Shown: positions 44,877-54,277 of the stretch, piece by piece | Position numbering within the stretch: position 1 is the first letter of the stretch | Layout: each line of letters starts with the position of its first letter | Source: Deltaproteobacteria bacterium | Lineage (GTDB): Bacteria > Desulfobacterota > Desulfobacteria > Desulfobacterales > Desulfosarcinaceae | DNA: 64,000 nt | Assembly (NCBI GenBank): GCA_021824175.1 | Contig: JAKALP010000009.1 | Location: 124,001-188,000, forward strand | Reading direction: 5' to 3' | The notes under the pieces: generated by a model | Database searches by the model: none | What the model was told of the DNA's origin: nothing | The model's input: the letters and a program-made list of their open reading frames with translations, nothing else | Translations under genes and position numbers: made by a program

Positions 44877-45932
44877 ATGGAAGAATATCAACAGAGCGCC
44901 GACGCGTTAAAAGCCGCCATGCGGGAATTGCCCTATGTCTCGGCCGATCTGCCGGGCATCGGCGGCGCCATCAAGGAAGAACCCGAGCACTTCCAGGTGG
45001 AAGAAGTACTGCCCTATGCCGCCTGCGGCCAAGGCGAGCATCTCTACGTCACGCTGCGGCGCAAACTGTGGAACACGGCCGACGTGGCCGCCGCCTTGGG
45101 CAAATGCTTCGGTCTGAAAAGTGCCGACATAGGCTGGGGCGGCCGCAAAGATAAACAGGCCGTCACCACCCAGACCTTTTCGTTGCTGTTGCCGCTGAGC
45201 ATGCCCATGGAAGAGATCCGCGCTCGACTCAGCGCGCTGCCCTTTGAGATTCTGGATCTGAACCGCCATCGCAATAAAATCAAAACCGGCCATGTGGCGG
45301 CCAACCGCTTCCGCATCCTGCTCAGCCAGACCGCGCCCGGAAGTATTGTTCAAGCCCAGGCCATTGCGGCCGCAGTGCTGCAACGCGGGTTGCCCAACTT
45401 CTTCGGCGAACAACGCTTTGGCCGCGAGATGTCCAATCTGGACCGGGCCATGGGCATGGTGGCGAAGAAGCATTCGCCGCGGAGTAAACAAGACGACTTG
45501 ATGGTTTCGGCCCTGCAAAGCGCGCTCTTTAACCTGTGGTTGACCCGACGCATGGCGCGCGGCCATGGCAATCAAATCATTGCCGGCGATGTGGCGCAAA
45601 AGACAGATACCGGCGGACTGTTTGTGGTGGAAGATCTGGTGGAGGCCCAACAACGCTTTTCCCAGAGCGCCATTGTCTACACCGGCCCCATTTTCGGTTT
45701 TAAAATGAAAGCGGCCGCTCTGGAGGCGGCCAGCTTCGAGCAGCAGATTTTGGACGAGTTTCAAATGGATTCCGGCACATTCAAGCAGCTTAAGGCGCCC
45801 GGCTCCCGGCGCGAGGCCCTCCTGCGTCTGCCCGATCTGGCCGTTAAGCCCGTGGAAGCCGGCCTCTGGTTCTCCTTCACCCTGCCGGCCGGCGCCTACG
45901 CCACCACGGTGTTGCGGGAGTTCATGCGGTAG
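44877..45932 (+). CDS. truD: tRNA pseudouridine(13) synthase TruD
   Basis: Isomerises U13 of certain tRNAs. The 351-residue protein has IKEEPEHFQVEEVLPYAACGQGEHLYVTLRRKLWNT, the catalytic-Asp segment GGRKDKQAVTTQTFS, NRHRNKIKTGHVAANRFRILL, PNFFGEQRFG and a C-terminal fold ending LPAGAYATTVLREFMR. The start is ATG 44877 with AAGGAGT eleven bases upstream; frames further 5' lack a ribosome site and overlap a repeat. It is convergent with the carboxyltransferase gene. Confidence 0.95.
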   Translation: MEEYQQSADALKAAMRELPYVSADLPGIGGAIKEEPEHFQVEEVLPYAACGQGEHLYVTLRRKLWNTADVAAALGKCFGLKSADIGWGGRKDKQAVTTQTFSLLLPLSMPMEEIRARLSALPFEILDLNRHRNKIKTGHVAANRFRILLSQTAPGSIVQAQAIAAAVLQRGLPNFFGEQRFGREMSNLDRAMGMVAKKHSPRSKQDDLMVSALQSALFNLWLTRRMARGHGNQIIAGDVAQKTDTGGLFVVEDLVEAQQRFSQSAIVYTGPIFGFKMKAAALEAASFEQQILDEFQMDSGTFKQLKAPGSRREALLRLPDLAVKPVEAGLWFSFTLPAGAYATTVLREFMR

Positions 45933-45976
45933 AAAAGATAGCGGCAATGCAGCTCATGCAAGTTGAACAATACTTT

Positions 45977-46051
45977 TCTCGCAAAGACGCCAAGTTCGCA
46001 AAGAGAATCAAAAAATCTTAACTTCTTTGCGTGCTTGGCGTCTTTGCGAGA
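45977..46051. repeat. CGCAAAGACGCCAAG paired-arm repeat
   Basis: Left arm CTCGCAAAGACGCCAAGTTC plus GCAAAGAGAA (45977-46007) and right arm TTCTTTGCGTGCTTGGCGTC plus TTTGCGAGA (46023-46051) with a 15-bp loop. It sits between two convergent genes (truD and the carboxyltransferase), where it could act as a bidirectional transcript end. Confidence 0.88.
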
Positions 46052-46134
46052 TTTATTTTATGAAAAGGCCATCTTGCGCAACCAGGATAGACAGAAGGTA
46101 GTCACGTTAAAGGTCCATCAACGCGACACCATCG

Positions 46135-47724
46135 CTATACTGGGTCGATAAAAGGCAGATTGGCCTGCTTGGCCCGGCTTTTGGGTGCGGACATCACTCC
46201 CTTGAGAATCCAGTCGCGGGTTTGGATGGGATCGATGACCGCGTCGATTTCCAAGTAGGCGGCCATGTTGACCGCCCGGCCGCGCTCATAGAGCATGCCG
46301 AGCAATTGATTGAAAAGTGCTTCGCGCGCGGCCGGGTCCTTCTGGGCTTCCAGCTCCTTTTTGAAACCGGCCTTGACCGCGCCTTCCAAACCCATACCGC
46401 CGAATTCGCCGGTGGGCCATGCCACCGTAAACGCCGGCTCGTGGAATCCGCCCTTGGCCATGGCCATGGCCCCCAGACCATAGCCCCGGCGCACCACCAC
46501 CGAGAAGTATGGCACGGAGATATGCGAGCCCTGCACGAACATGCGGCAGACATGGCGCACCTGGGCCCGGGTTTCGATATCCGGCCCCACCATGAATCCC
46601 GGCGTATCGATCAGGCTCAGGATGGGCAGGCCGTGCACATTGCAGATCTGCATCAGGCGGCTGGCGTTGTCGGCGTCCTCGGCCTCGATGGCGCCGGCCA
46701 TGTGCCGGCAGTTGTTGGCGATCACGCCAAAGGGCTTTCCTTCGAGACGGATAAACCCAATGATGATGCCGGGCCCATAAGTGGGGCGCAATTGCATAAA
46801 CGATCCCACATCGGCGATGCACTCGATCAACGCCTTCATATCATAGACCAGGCGGCGGTTTGGCGGAATGATGGCGCGCAGCGGCGTGGGGTCCGGTGCC
46901 TGCCACTCCTGGATCGAACCCTGGAAGTAGGAGAGATATTTTTTGGCTGCGGCCACGGCTTCGACATCATCTTCCACGGCGATATCCACCACGCCGTTGT
47001 TCGTTTGAACATCCATGGGCCCCACTTCTTCCGGGCGAAACACGCCCAGGCCGCCGCCTTCGATCATCACCGGCCCGCCCATGCCGATGTTGGAGTTGCG
47101 GGCCGCGATGATCACATCGCAGCAGCCCAGCAAGGCGGCATTGCCGGCAAAACAGGGACCGGACACAATGCCCACCAATGGCGCCTTGCCGCTGAAAGCG
47201 CCGAACTTGGCAAAGGTGGTGAGATCCAGACCGGCGATCACCACGCCGGCCGCGTCCACATCGCCGGGCCGGCCGCCGCCGCCTTCGGCAAACAGGATCA
47301 AGGGGATCTCTTGCTCATGGACCAGTTTCAGCATGCGGTCCAGTTTCTTATGGCTGAAATGCCCCTGGGTGCCGGCCAACACAGTGTAGTCATAGGCCAT
47401 GATCATGCAGCGGGACTTCTCTTCGCCAAACAGATGACCGTTGATGGAGCCGATGCCGGTGATCAAACCATCGGCCGGTGTTTTGGCGATCAGATCGGGT
47501 TCACTGCGGCGGGTGCGCTGGGCCGCCACGGCCAAAGCCCCGTACTCAATGAAACTGCCGGGGTCACACAAGTCTTCCACATTGGTGCGCGCGGTGCGCT
47601 GATTTTTGTTCTGACGGCGGGCCACAGCCTCGGGTCGGGTCTCGTCATGTCCAAAAGCGGTGCGCTGGAACAGTTCAGCCAGTTCGGGTCGAATCGCATC
47701 ATTGCCTTGGTCGCTACTCATCAT
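46135..47724 (-). CDS. Acyl-CoA carboxyltransferase (biotin-dependent carboxylase beta) subunit
   Basis: About 529 residues with two crotonase-like halves typical of propionyl-, methylmalonyl- or glutaconyl-CoA carboxyltransferases. Visible are ADGLITGIGSINGHLFG, AYDYTVLAGTQGHFSHKKLDRMLKLV, FAEGGGGRPGD, GPCFAGNAALLGCCDVIIA, and in the second half FGVIANNCRHMAGAI, LIDTPGFMVGPDIE and GYGLGAMAMAKGG. ATG 47724 (or 47721) follows AAAGG. No biotin carboxylase, biotin carrier or decarboxylase membrane subunit lies nearby, so the acyl substrate is unknown. Confidence 0.92.
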   Translation of the reverse strand: MMSSDQGNDAIRPELAELFQRTAFGHDETRPEAVARRQNKNQRTARTNVEDLCDPGSFIEYGALAVAAQRTRRSEPDLIAKTPADGLITGIGSINGHLFGEEKSRCMIMAYDYTVLAGTQGHFSHKKLDRMLKLVHEQEIPLILFAEGGGGRPGDVDAAGVVIAGLDLTTFAKFGAFSGKAPLVGIVSGPCFAGNAALLGCCDVIIAARNSNIGMGGPVMIEGGGLGVFRPEEVGPMDVQTNNGVVDIAVEDDVEAVAAAKKYLSYFQGSIQEWQAPDPTPLRAIIPPNRRLVYDMKALIECIADVGSFMQLRPTYGPGIIIGFIRLEGKPFGVIANNCRHMAGAIEAEDADNASRLMQICNVHGLPILSLIDTPGFMVGPDIETRAQVRHVCRMFVQGSHISVPYFSVVVRRGYGLGAMAMAKGGFHEPAFTVAWPTGEFGGMGLEGAVKAGFKKELEAQKDPAAREALFNQLLGMLYERGRAVNMAAYLEIDAVIDPIQTRDWILKGVMSAPKSRAKQANLPFIDPV

Positions 47725-48054
47725 TTCAGCCTTTCTCGGAGATGAAGTTGGAAGGAACAATTAGAGGCAATAGCGCATTTGTAGCGCTGGGATCAAGAGG
47801 TTGGATTGCCCAGGGGATACCTAAATTGTCGACCGGGCTGATATTGTTGGGTTGGTTTTCTCAATGGCGAGATAATTTATGGTGGAGATCTAATGTCTAA
47901 ATGGGGTATAGGAGGGGAGAGGGGGGAGTAAAGGGAGTCATCAGGCCTTGAGTCGCGGCTTAATTTTTTGTTTTTAGTTTAAGTCACAAATCAAGGTGAC
48001 CCCAATTTCTCAATTTCTCTAATACACATCGAAATTTCACAAGGGGGAGCACAG

Positions 48055-48408
48055 ATGATGAGTAAAGCGATTAAAACAGGATTAATGGCATTGATTATGT
48101 TGGTTTTCATCTCTACTGGCCTTTTTGCCGCTCAAGATACCGGAGTGCCAATATTTTATATTGGAGTTCCAGGAACTGGAGCGGTGGCTGTTGCATTGGA
48201 TGGCGCTGCCGCAAATGAGAGCGCCAGGTGCGGTCAGGGCAGTTATCTTCCAAGTTTTATGAGTTTGGATACTTCATCGGAAAACGGCAAGCAACTATTC
48301 TCCATGTTACTCTCAGCCAACCTTGCGGGAAAACAAGTCATCATAAACTATGATTTTAATGCTACAAATAATGCCTGCACTCTTATTGGCGCTATGTTGA
48401 GAAGGTAG
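48055..48408 (+). CDS. Small exported hypothetical protein
   Basis: 117-residue protein with a clear signal peptide (MMSKAIKTGLMALIMLVFIS, cleaved near FAA-QD). The mature part has two cysteines (about C59 and C106) that could form a disulfide, and beta-strand-like segments such as AGKQVIINYDFNATNNACTLIGA. A GGGGGAGCA site precedes ATG 48055. The region is AT-richer than the rest of the window, suggesting acquisition. It resembles small secreted proteins of unknown role. The 330-bp gap upstream (47725-48054) shows nothing recognisable. Confidence 0.72.
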   Translation: MMSKAIKTGLMALIMLVFISTGLFAAQDTGVPIFYIGVPGTGAVAVALDGAAANESARCGQGSYLPSFMSLDTSSENGKQLFSMLLSANLAGKQVIINYDFNATNNACTLIGAMLRR

Positions 48409-48522
48409 AAGCATATCCGCGCCTGCATACCCACAAAGCGTTATGATGCGCATTGCTCAGATCGATCATAAGAAACGGGGTCACAGAAACGGCAAAAACG
48501 GGGTATCAAGCCTTGAGTTGTG

Positions 48523-48570
48523 ACGGCGGTTTGCGAAGAATGGAATTCTTCTCTAACCGCCGTTTTCTTT
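48523..48570 (+). terminator. Intrinsic terminator
   Basis: Stem ACGGCGGTT (48523-48531) / AACCGCCGT (48555-48563) with an inner GAAGAA/TTCTTC stem, followed by TTTTCTTTT. It would end the transcript of the small exported protein gene, and may also be read by the convergent MCP transcript. Confidence 0.82.
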
Positions 48571-48619
48571 TCCAAAGTAGTAAACAATTTACTACCAAGG
48601 CCATGAAGTTCAAATACGA

Positions 48620-50149
48620 TCACCCTGACCGGCCGGTCTCCTCAAGGTTTTGGCAGGATGGTGGGGCCGACTCCCCAATGCGGAAGAAAGAGATGGTATG
48701 CTGGAGTTGATCGGCCTGGCCGGATAGCTCGCCCGATGCGGCCGACATCTCTTCGGCTGCGCCGGTGTTTTGCTGGATCACCTGGTCGAGTTGCTGGATG
48801 GCCTGGTTGATCTGGCCCGCGCCGGTGTTCTGTTCGTTGGAGGCGGCGGTGATCTCCTGGACCAGTTCGGCGGTTTTCTGAATCTCCGGCACCAGATCGG
48901 TAATAAGATTGCCGGCCTGCTCGGCGATGGCCACGCTGGATGCTGAAAGCTTGCTGATTTGCGCCGCCGCGGCCTGGCTGTGTTCGGCCAGTTTGCGCAC
49001 TTCCGAGGCCACCACCGCAAATCCCTTACCATGCTCTCCGGCCCGGGCCGCCTCGATAGCCGCATTGAGGGCCAATAAGTCCGTTTTTCTGGCAATCTCT
49101 TCGATCACACCGATTTTCTCGGCGATGCCCTTCATGGCTGCCACTGTCTCCTGAACCGCGTGGCCGCTGGTTTTGGCCTTGTTCGAAGAGTTCAGGGCAA
49201 TTTTCTCTGTTTGAATGGCATTGTCGGCGTTCTGCTTGATGTTGGCGGCCATCTGTTCCATGGATGAAGAGGCCTCCTGGGCCGCCGCGGCCTGGCCCTG
49301 GGCGCCTCGGCTCATCTCGGCGGAGTGGGTGCTCATCTGCCGGCTCTTGGCCGCTACTTTTTCCGACGCCGATAGAATTTCTCCCACCACCTCTTTGAGC
49401 TTGGCCACCATCCGTTTCATGGCTGTCAGCATCTGTCCGGTTTCATCCTGGCTCTCTACGTGGATTTCCGCCGTCAAATCGCCTTCAGCGAGACGGTCAG
49501 CCACCTGGACCGCTTTTTGAATGGGCCGGGTCACGGTACGGCGCACCGCCATGAAAATGCAGCCGCTGATGACGAGTAGTAAAAAGAGGCCGCCGATCAC
49601 CATCATAAACTTTAAGGTGGCAGCGGCCCGGTTCAAGGGGGCAAGGTCATAGGTCATGGAAAGACTGCCGCCGATATCGCCTTCCTTCCAGTTCAAATGG
49701 CAGCGGATGCAGTCCGCGACTACGAGCTGGGGGGAGACAATCCGGATATCTTTATGATTGACCAATTCGATGGTCGTCTTTTGCTCCTGGAGCCGCTGCT
49801 GGATCTGTTCCGGTATCTGCCGGCCCTCTATGGCATCACCGGAAGAGGAGAGATTGATCACTCCGTGCCGGTCGTATAGGGAGACTTCCATGACTCCCGG
49901 AATTATCTTCTGGTGCACTAGAAGCTTTTCGAAGTTCTTCATCTGCCCTCGTTCAAGTGATCCTTTGACCCCCTCTTGAAACGAACCGAAGAGATTGTGA
50001 ACCGATTCTAGGTAGACGCCGGTCATTTTATTTTTGACATAACCATGCAGCAGAAGTGTTCCACCGGCCAGGGTCACTGCCAGAACCACTAGAACCGTGA
50101 CCATCAATTTGGTGGTGACCGAACTATCGAAGAGCTTTTGCCGTATCAT
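48620..50149 (-). CDS. Methyl-accepting chemotaxis protein with periplasmic c-type haem site
   Basis: 509-residue chemoreceptor: TM1 (about 14-36), a periplasmic domain of about 145 residues, TM2 (181-203), HAMP, and a signalling domain with the conserved tip [36 protein letters not shown]. The periplasmic domain carries CIRCH (C147, C150, H151), a c-type haem attachment motif as in haem-containing sensory proteins that monitor redox state or gases. Its ATG overlaps the hydrogenase small-subunit stop by four bases (ATGA), so it is translationally coupled to the hydrogenase. This implies tactic responses linked to H2 or redox. Binding of haem is inferred from the motif. Confidence 0.94.
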   Translation of the reverse strand: MIRQKLFDSSVTTKLMVTVLVVLAVTLAGGTLLLHGYVKNKMTGVYLESVHNLFGSFQEGVKGSLERGQMKNFEKLLVHQKIIPGVMEVSLYDRHGVINLSSSGDAIEGRQIPEQIQQRLQEQKTTIELVNHKDIRIVSPQLVVADCIRCHLNWKEGDIGGSLSMTYDLAPLNRAAATLKFMMVIGGLFLLLVISGCIFMAVRRTVTRPIQKAVQVADRLAEGDLTAEIHVESQDETGQMLTAMKRMVAKLKEVVGEILSASEKVAAKSRQMSTHSAEMSRGAQGQAAAAQEASSSMEQMAANIKQNADNAIQTEKIALNSSNKAKTSGHAVQETVAAMKGIAEKIGVIEEIARKTDLLALNAAIEAARAGEHGKGFAVVASEVRKLAEHSQAAAAQISKLSASSVAIAEQAGNLITDLVPEIQKTAELVQEITAASNEQNTGAGQINQAIQQLDQVIQQNTGAAEEMSAASGELSGQADQLQHTISFFRIGESAPPSCQNLEETGRSG

Positions 50150-51069
50150 GCCTTTTCTCCCTTTTTAACCTTTTCCGAGAGCCGATAGAACGGAATGGAT
50201 TTGCTGCGGGCAAAACCGGGCGAAGCACAACCAATGCACGGCGCGTTGCTGTCGATGCACCAGGTGCGGCCGCCGTTCCACCACCGGGTGGGGCAATCGG
50301 CCGGTGTGTCGGGCCCCAGGCATCCCAATTTGAACAGACACCCTTTATCTCCCAATTTCTTCGCAAAGATCTCTTCCTGAAAATCATGATAACGGGGGCA
50401 CTGCTCATGGACCTTGCGGCTGTAGAAAAGCGCGGGCGCGCCGTTGACCAGCTCCGGCAGGCCGACCTTGGTCAGATGGATCACCGTGTGCCAGACCCAG
50501 TCCGGGTGAACCGAGCAGCCCCGGATATTGACCACCAATTTTTTAATTCCCTGTTTTTCGTAAAAGTCCTTTAAACCCACCGCACCGGTGAGATTGCCCT
50601 CGGCGCCGGGGATGCCGCCGTCACAGGCACAGGCGCCCACGGCCACCGCGCCGCTCATGGTTTGGGCGGCCGTTTTCAGGTAGGCGGCAAAGGGTTTGTC
50701 GCCGATGACGCAGGCCTCGGGCATCTTCTCCGGAATGGCTCCTTCCACGGCCAGGTAATAGGGACCTGCCTGGCCGGAAATATAGGCATTGATTAGATCC
50801 AGGGCCTTTTTGCCGGAAATGGCGGACAAGTCGCTATGGTAAGCCAGCTGGGAAAAGTCGGTGATCAGGGAGAGGGGCGACGGACTGTCGGCCTGAAGCA
50901 GGGAGATGGAGCACCCGGTGCAGGAAAGTCCTTGCAAATAGATGATCCGGGGCACGGCCTTGGGATCGATGCGGTTCAGGGCCGCGGCCACCGGCGCCGG
51001 CAACCCTTCCAGGCCAAAGGCGGCGCTCAGGGCGGCCGCCATTTTGATGAATTCGCGTCGGGTGATCAT
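50146..51069 (-). CDS. [NiFe] hydrogenase small subunit
   Basis: 307-residue Fe-S subunit delivering electrons from the NiFe site. It begins with a Tat signal ([18 protein letters not shown]). Proximal-cluster ligands are in [11 protein letters not shown] (C50, C53), [15 protein letters not shown] and [10 protein letters not shown]; the distal and medial cluster segments are [13 protein letters not shown] ... GCLFKLGC and [18 protein letters not shown]. There is no C-terminal membrane anchor, so the enzyme should be soluble in the periplasm and might use c-type cytochromes. ATG 51069 is chosen because it opens the Tat peptide. It lies 13 bp downstream of the large subunit, the reverse of the usual small-large order. 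Confidence 0.95.
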   Translation of the reverse strand: MITRREFIKMAAALSAAFGLEGLPAPVAAALNRIDPKAVPRIIYLQGLSCTGCSISLLQADSPSPLSLITDFSQLAYHSDLSAISGKKALDLINAYISGQAGPYYLAVEGAIPEKMPEACVIGDKPFAAYLKTAAQTMSGAVAVGACACDGGIPGAEGNLTGAVGLKDFYEKQGIKKLVVNIRGCSVHPDWVWHTVIHLTKVGLPELVNGAPALFYSRKVHEQCPRYHDFQEEIFAKKLGDKGCLFKLGCLGPDTPADCPTRWWNGGRTWCIDSNAPCIGCASPGFARSKSIPFYRLSEKVKKGEKA

Positions 51070-51082
51070 AGGACTTCCCTTT

Positions 51083-52597
51083 CTAATGCACGGCGCAGGC
51101 AATGCACGGGTCAAAGGAGTGGACAATGCGCACGGCCTCCATCTGCGCTTCGGGATCACTGACTTTGGTGCCGATCAGGGCCGACTCCAGGGCGCCGGGG
51201 GTGCCCATGTCATCCCTGGGCGAACAGTTCCAGGTGGTGGGCACCACACATTCGTACTTCTCAACCTTATGGTTTTCGATGCGGATATAGTGCAGCAAAG
51301 CGCCCCGGGAGGCTTCAGCGGCGCCGAACCCTTCGCCCGAAGCTGGAATCTCGATGTCGGCCATGGTGGGCGCGCCGATATCGATACGTTCGCTCTCTTC
51401 GAGCAGAAAATCGGCGATCGCCAATCCCAGAATCGCTCGACTCAGATGCCGTCCCAGCACCGAGTTGAGTTTTTCCGGGGTGATGCGGGCCCAGGCGATG
51501 AAATGGTCCACGCTCTTTTTGATGGCTGCGTTATGGCCCTGAAGGTAATCCACCAATACCCGCGCCGCCGGGCCGACTTCCACCATGCGTCCGTTGTAGC
51601 GGGGCGCCTTGGTCCAGGAGTAGGCGCCATCTTTATGGGAAGAAGGTGAAGTGTCTGAATCCCGAACCTTCAGTCCGCTGGCGGAGTCATACTTGGAGTA
51701 TTTAGTATCCTGCCGGATCAGGTTGAAATCCACCGGCGCGACCCTGCCGTCCAACAATATTCCCGCCGCCAGCAACCGCTTGGCGCCCGACTCCGGCGAC
51801 AGGGGCAGGTGCCCGAAGGAGAGGAACCCGCCCTTGCTGGCGCCGATCTCCCAATATTTTGGGAACTTGGCCGCCACGGCGGCCACATCCGGCACATACT
51901 TGTCCCGGTAAAAGTCGCGCACCTCCCGGATGAGGGCCTGGTAAGCCATGATCAAATCAATGCGCGCCTCCTGGGAGCACCCGCCGGGAAAGATGGCCGT
52001 GGCATGGGGGAATTTGCCGCCGAAAATCGCGGCCGCCTGGTTGGCTTTCTTTTGAAGGGCCATGGCCTCCAGATAGTGTTTCAAAGCGCCGATGTTCAGC
52101 TCCACGTCATCGATGTATTGCCCAGAAAGCCGGGGCAGAAAGGGCGCCGCCGGATAGCTCATCCCCGATTGGGTCTGGAATTGCACCCACTCCTTGACCT
52201 TGAGCAGGTCCGCGTCATTTCCCCGGTACTGAACAATGGCGGTTACATCCACGAAATCCAGGGCCGATAGTTGATAGAATTGCAGCAGATAGTCATAGAG
52301 ATGGTTGGCGCCCTGGATCAGGTTGTGCAATATGCGGCCGTTTTTGGGTACTTTGAGTCCATAGGCCGCCTCCTGGGCATAGCAGGAAGCGATGGCATGG
52401 GCATAGGGACACACCCCGCAGATGCGCTGGGTGATCTGCTGGGCATCCAGGGGGTCGCGGCCCCGCAGGATGATTTCAAAACCGCGGAACATTTCGCTGA
52501 TGCATTGGGCATCCATGATGACGCCGTTTTCAACGAAGGTGCGCACATTGAGATGGCCTTCAATGCGGGTAATGGGTCCAAGATCGATTTGACGCAT
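51083..52597 (-). CDS. [NiFe] hydrogenase large subunit lacking a C-terminal processing peptide
   Basis: 504-residue catalytic subunit. The NiFe ligands are in L1 RICGVCPYAHA (C60, C63) and L2 DPCIACAVH (C498, C501), and ITRIEGHL opens the protein. The protein ends exactly at the His of L2 and is followed by TAG. Typical members carry about 15 further residues that a maturation protease removes after Ni insertion. It would therefore be made in mature form. The gene precedes the small subunit and is divergent from the benzoyl-CoA-reductase-type operon. hypA is 10 kb away. It probably oxidises H2 in the periplasm after Tat export with the small subunit. Confidence 0.95.
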   Translation of the reverse strand: MRQIDLGPITRIEGHLNVRTFVENGVIMDAQCISEMFRGFEIILRGRDPLDAQQITQRICGVCPYAHAIASCYAQEAAYGLKVPKNGRILHNLIQGANHLYDYLLQFYQLSALDFVDVTAIVQYRGNDADLLKVKEWVQFQTQSGMSYPAAPFLPRLSGQYIDDVELNIGALKHYLEAMALQKKANQAAAIFGGKFPHATAIFPGGCSQEARIDLIMAYQALIREVRDFYRDKYVPDVAAVAAKFPKYWEIGASKGGFLSFGHLPLSPESGAKRLLAAGILLDGRVAPVDFNLIRQDTKYSKYDSASGLKVRDSDTSPSSHKDGAYSWTKAPRYNGRMVEVGPAARVLVDYLQGHNAAIKKSVDHFIAWARITPEKLNSVLGRHLSRAILGLAIADFLLEESERIDIGAPTMADIEIPASGEGFGAAEASRGALLHYIRIENHKVEKYECVVPTTWNCSPRDDMGTPGALESALIGTKVSDPEAQMEAVRIVHSFDPCIACAVH

Positions 52598-52711
52598 AGG
52601 TCCCTCAAAACAATCAAATTATTTAAATCACAAATCTCAATCTATGATTCGCTGACCGGCCAGGTGTGTAAGAAGATCGGCTATTTCAGCTTTTTCATTA
52701 GAAATTTCATT

Positions 52712-52740
52712 CTGACTATGCAGGCTTTCAAAACTATAAT
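52712..52740 (+). promoter_or_regulatory. Sigma-70-like promoter of the dehydratase/reductase operon
   Basis: CTGACT (52712-52717), 17-bp spacer, perfect TATAAT (52735-52740), about 75 bp before the first gene of the operon. It is in the divergent region between the hydrogenase and the operon. Confidence 0.6.
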
Positions 52741-52749
52741 ACATACAAG

Positions 52750-52773
52750 ATGACCTTTTTTGAGACGGCTTGA
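52750..52773 (+). repeat. Half-site of the TTTTGAGATGGCTTG element
   Basis: CTTTTTTGAGACGGCTTG in the leader of the operon, a solo end of the element family best seen at 60424-60563. Confidence 0.5.
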
Positions 52774-52817
52774 AACCGTTGGAAAAGGTTTATAACCAAA
52801 CCAAAGAGGATAGACCC

Positions 52818-53957
52818 ATGTCGATCATGCAACGAATTGAAGCTGTTTACGCCAACAGAGGCGCCCGCGCCCGGGAGCTGCGCTTGGCAGGTCAAAAGGT
52901 GATCGGATATTTCTGCTGCTTCGTGCCGGACGAGATCATCACGGCCCTGGGCATGGTGCCCTTTCGCATTCAGGGCAGCCAGAGGGAACCAATAGATGAA
53001 GCCGACGCCCTGTTGGAACCCATGGCCTGCCCCTTTGCGCGCAGCTGCTTCAACCTAGCGCTCAAGGGGCAGTATGAGTTTTTGGACGGCTTTGTAGCGC
53101 CCCACAGTTGCGACACCATTGAGCGCATGTATCACATCTGGCGCAGCAACACCCCGTCGCCTTTCAATCACCTGATCAATGTGCCGCACATGGTGGGGCC
53201 GTCGTCGGCTGAATTCTACAAAAACGAGCTGCGCTATTTCGCGGAGTGTTTGGCGGAATTCTCCGGTAGAAAACTGGAAAAGGAAAATCTGCGGGAAGCA
53301 ATTCGGCTGTACAACCGGCGTCGGGCGTTGCTGCGGGAGGCATACGAATTGCGCAAGGAGTCTCCCCCGCGGGTCAGTGGAACCGAGATCACCAAGCTGA
53401 TTGTGGCTGGCATGGGCCTGCCGGCCGAAGAGCACATCGATATGGTGAGCGCATTCATCGAAGAAGTCAAACAGCGGCCCGCGCGCCAACCCGACGGCCT
53501 GCCGCGAGTTTTCCTGTGGGGCAATGAGATCGACGATATCGCCTTCATCGAGCTGGTGGAGAGCTGCGGCGCCCATGTGGTCATGGACGACCTGTGCACC
53601 GGCACCCGTTTTTTCTGGGAAGATGTTCCGGAAACCGATGATCCTTTTGACGGTCTCGTGCAAAAGTATCTGGCCACCCATTGCCCGCGCAGCCTTAAGC
53701 CCCAGGTGGGCGCTCGCGCCGACGATCTGGAAAACCGCTTCGGTTATATCCGGCGGTTCGCGGCCCAATGGAAGGCCGACGCCGCCATTTTCTACATCGT
53801 GCGCTACTGCGACACCTGCGAACTGGAAGGGCCGGACCTGCGGGAGTATTTACAAAAGCACAAACTGCCCGTGCTGATGATCGAAGATGATTACTCCACT
53901 TCCACCATGGGACAGCTCAGGACGCGGATTCAGGCGTTTCTGGAGATGATTGTTTAG
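52818..53957 (+). CDS. bcrC: Benzoyl-CoA reductase / 2-hydroxyacyl-CoA dehydratase family subunit C-like
   Basis: 379-residue Fe-S protein of the HGD-D superfamily. Cys ligands are seen in GYFCCFVPDEIITALGMVPFRI, LEPMACPFARSCFN, APHSCDTIERM and VRYCDTCELEGPDL. Length and position match the C subunit of class I (ATP-dependent) benzoyl-CoA reductase (BcrC/BadD/BzdN), which with subunit B forms the catalytic module that reduces the aromatic ring. A related dehydratase role is possible. ATG 52818 follows AGAGGA. The next gene is separated by a 320-bp spacer made of repeats, and an octamer array starts immediately after this stop. Confidence 0.85.
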   Translation: MSIMQRIEAVYANRGARARELRLAGQKVIGYFCCFVPDEIITALGMVPFRIQGSQREPIDEADALLEPMACPFARSCFNLALKGQYEFLDGFVAPHSCDTIERMYHIWRSNTPSPFNHLINVPHMVGPSSAEFYKNELRYFAECLAEFSGRKLEKENLREAIRLYNRRRALLREAYELRKESPPRVSGTEITKLIVAGMGLPAEEHIDMVSAFIEEVKQRPARQPDGLPRVFLWGNEIDDIAFIELVESCGAHVVMDDLCTGTRFFWEDVPETDDPFDGLVQKYLATHCPRSLKPQVGARADDLENRFGYIRRFAAQWKADAAIFYIVRYCDTCELEGPDLREYLQKHKLPVLMIEDDYSTSTMGQLRTRIQAFLEMIV

Positions 53958-54241
53958 GTTATTCGTTGAGTCGTTATTCGTTGATTCGTTATTCGTTTAG
54001 GTTGGGGCGTCATTGCCGTCCCGCACAAAGTTCGGGATAAACTGCGGCGGGAATCCAAAAGGGATTGAATTTACTGGGTCCCCGCCTTCGCGGGAATGAC
54101 GTTGACAGGTACCGAGCAGATTATTGCGAGGTTATTTTAAAATAGGAAGAAGATAGAATTCCTTTCACGAATCAACGAATCAACGAATTAACCAATCAAC
54201 GATGAGCGAATCAACGAATAACGAATCAACGACTCAACGAA
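53958..54241. repeat. CGTTGATT-family paired-arm repeat between subunit C and B genes
   Basis: Left arm of GTTATTCG/CGTTGATT/CGTTGAGT units (53958-54000) starts directly after the TAG stop of the C-subunit gene. Right arm of AACGAATC/AACGAATA units (54167-54241) ends about 25 bp before the ribosome site of the B-subunit gene. The ~165-bp loop contains another repeat (54009-54100). Confidence 0.9.
54009..54100. repeat. CGTCATTGC-CCCGC / CGCGGGAATGACG paired repeat nested in octamer loop
   Basis: CGTCATTGCCGTCCCGC at the left and CCCCGCCTTCGCGGGAATGA at the right, around GGATTGAATTTACTGGG-like sequence. The element lies wholly inside the loop of the octamer structure, indicating sequential insertion. 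Confidence 0.8.
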
Positions 54242-54277
54242 ACCCACACACCGCAAAACTCCCTAGAGGAACCGAAT

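Noticed and set aside
45977-46051. Classical intrinsic terminator between truD and the carboxyltransferase gene
   Set aside because: The stem is long, but the loop is AT-rich and no proper T-run follows on either strand; it is better described as a repeat hairpin.
46222-47745. Plus-strand 507-residue open frame
   Set aside because: Antisense shadow of the carboxyltransferase gene.
51069-51083. Read-through of the hydrogenase TAG as pyrrolysine giving a C-terminal peptide
   Set aside because: The downstream sequence continues without the usual short hydrophobic peptide and stop, and it contains the ribosome site of the small subunit.
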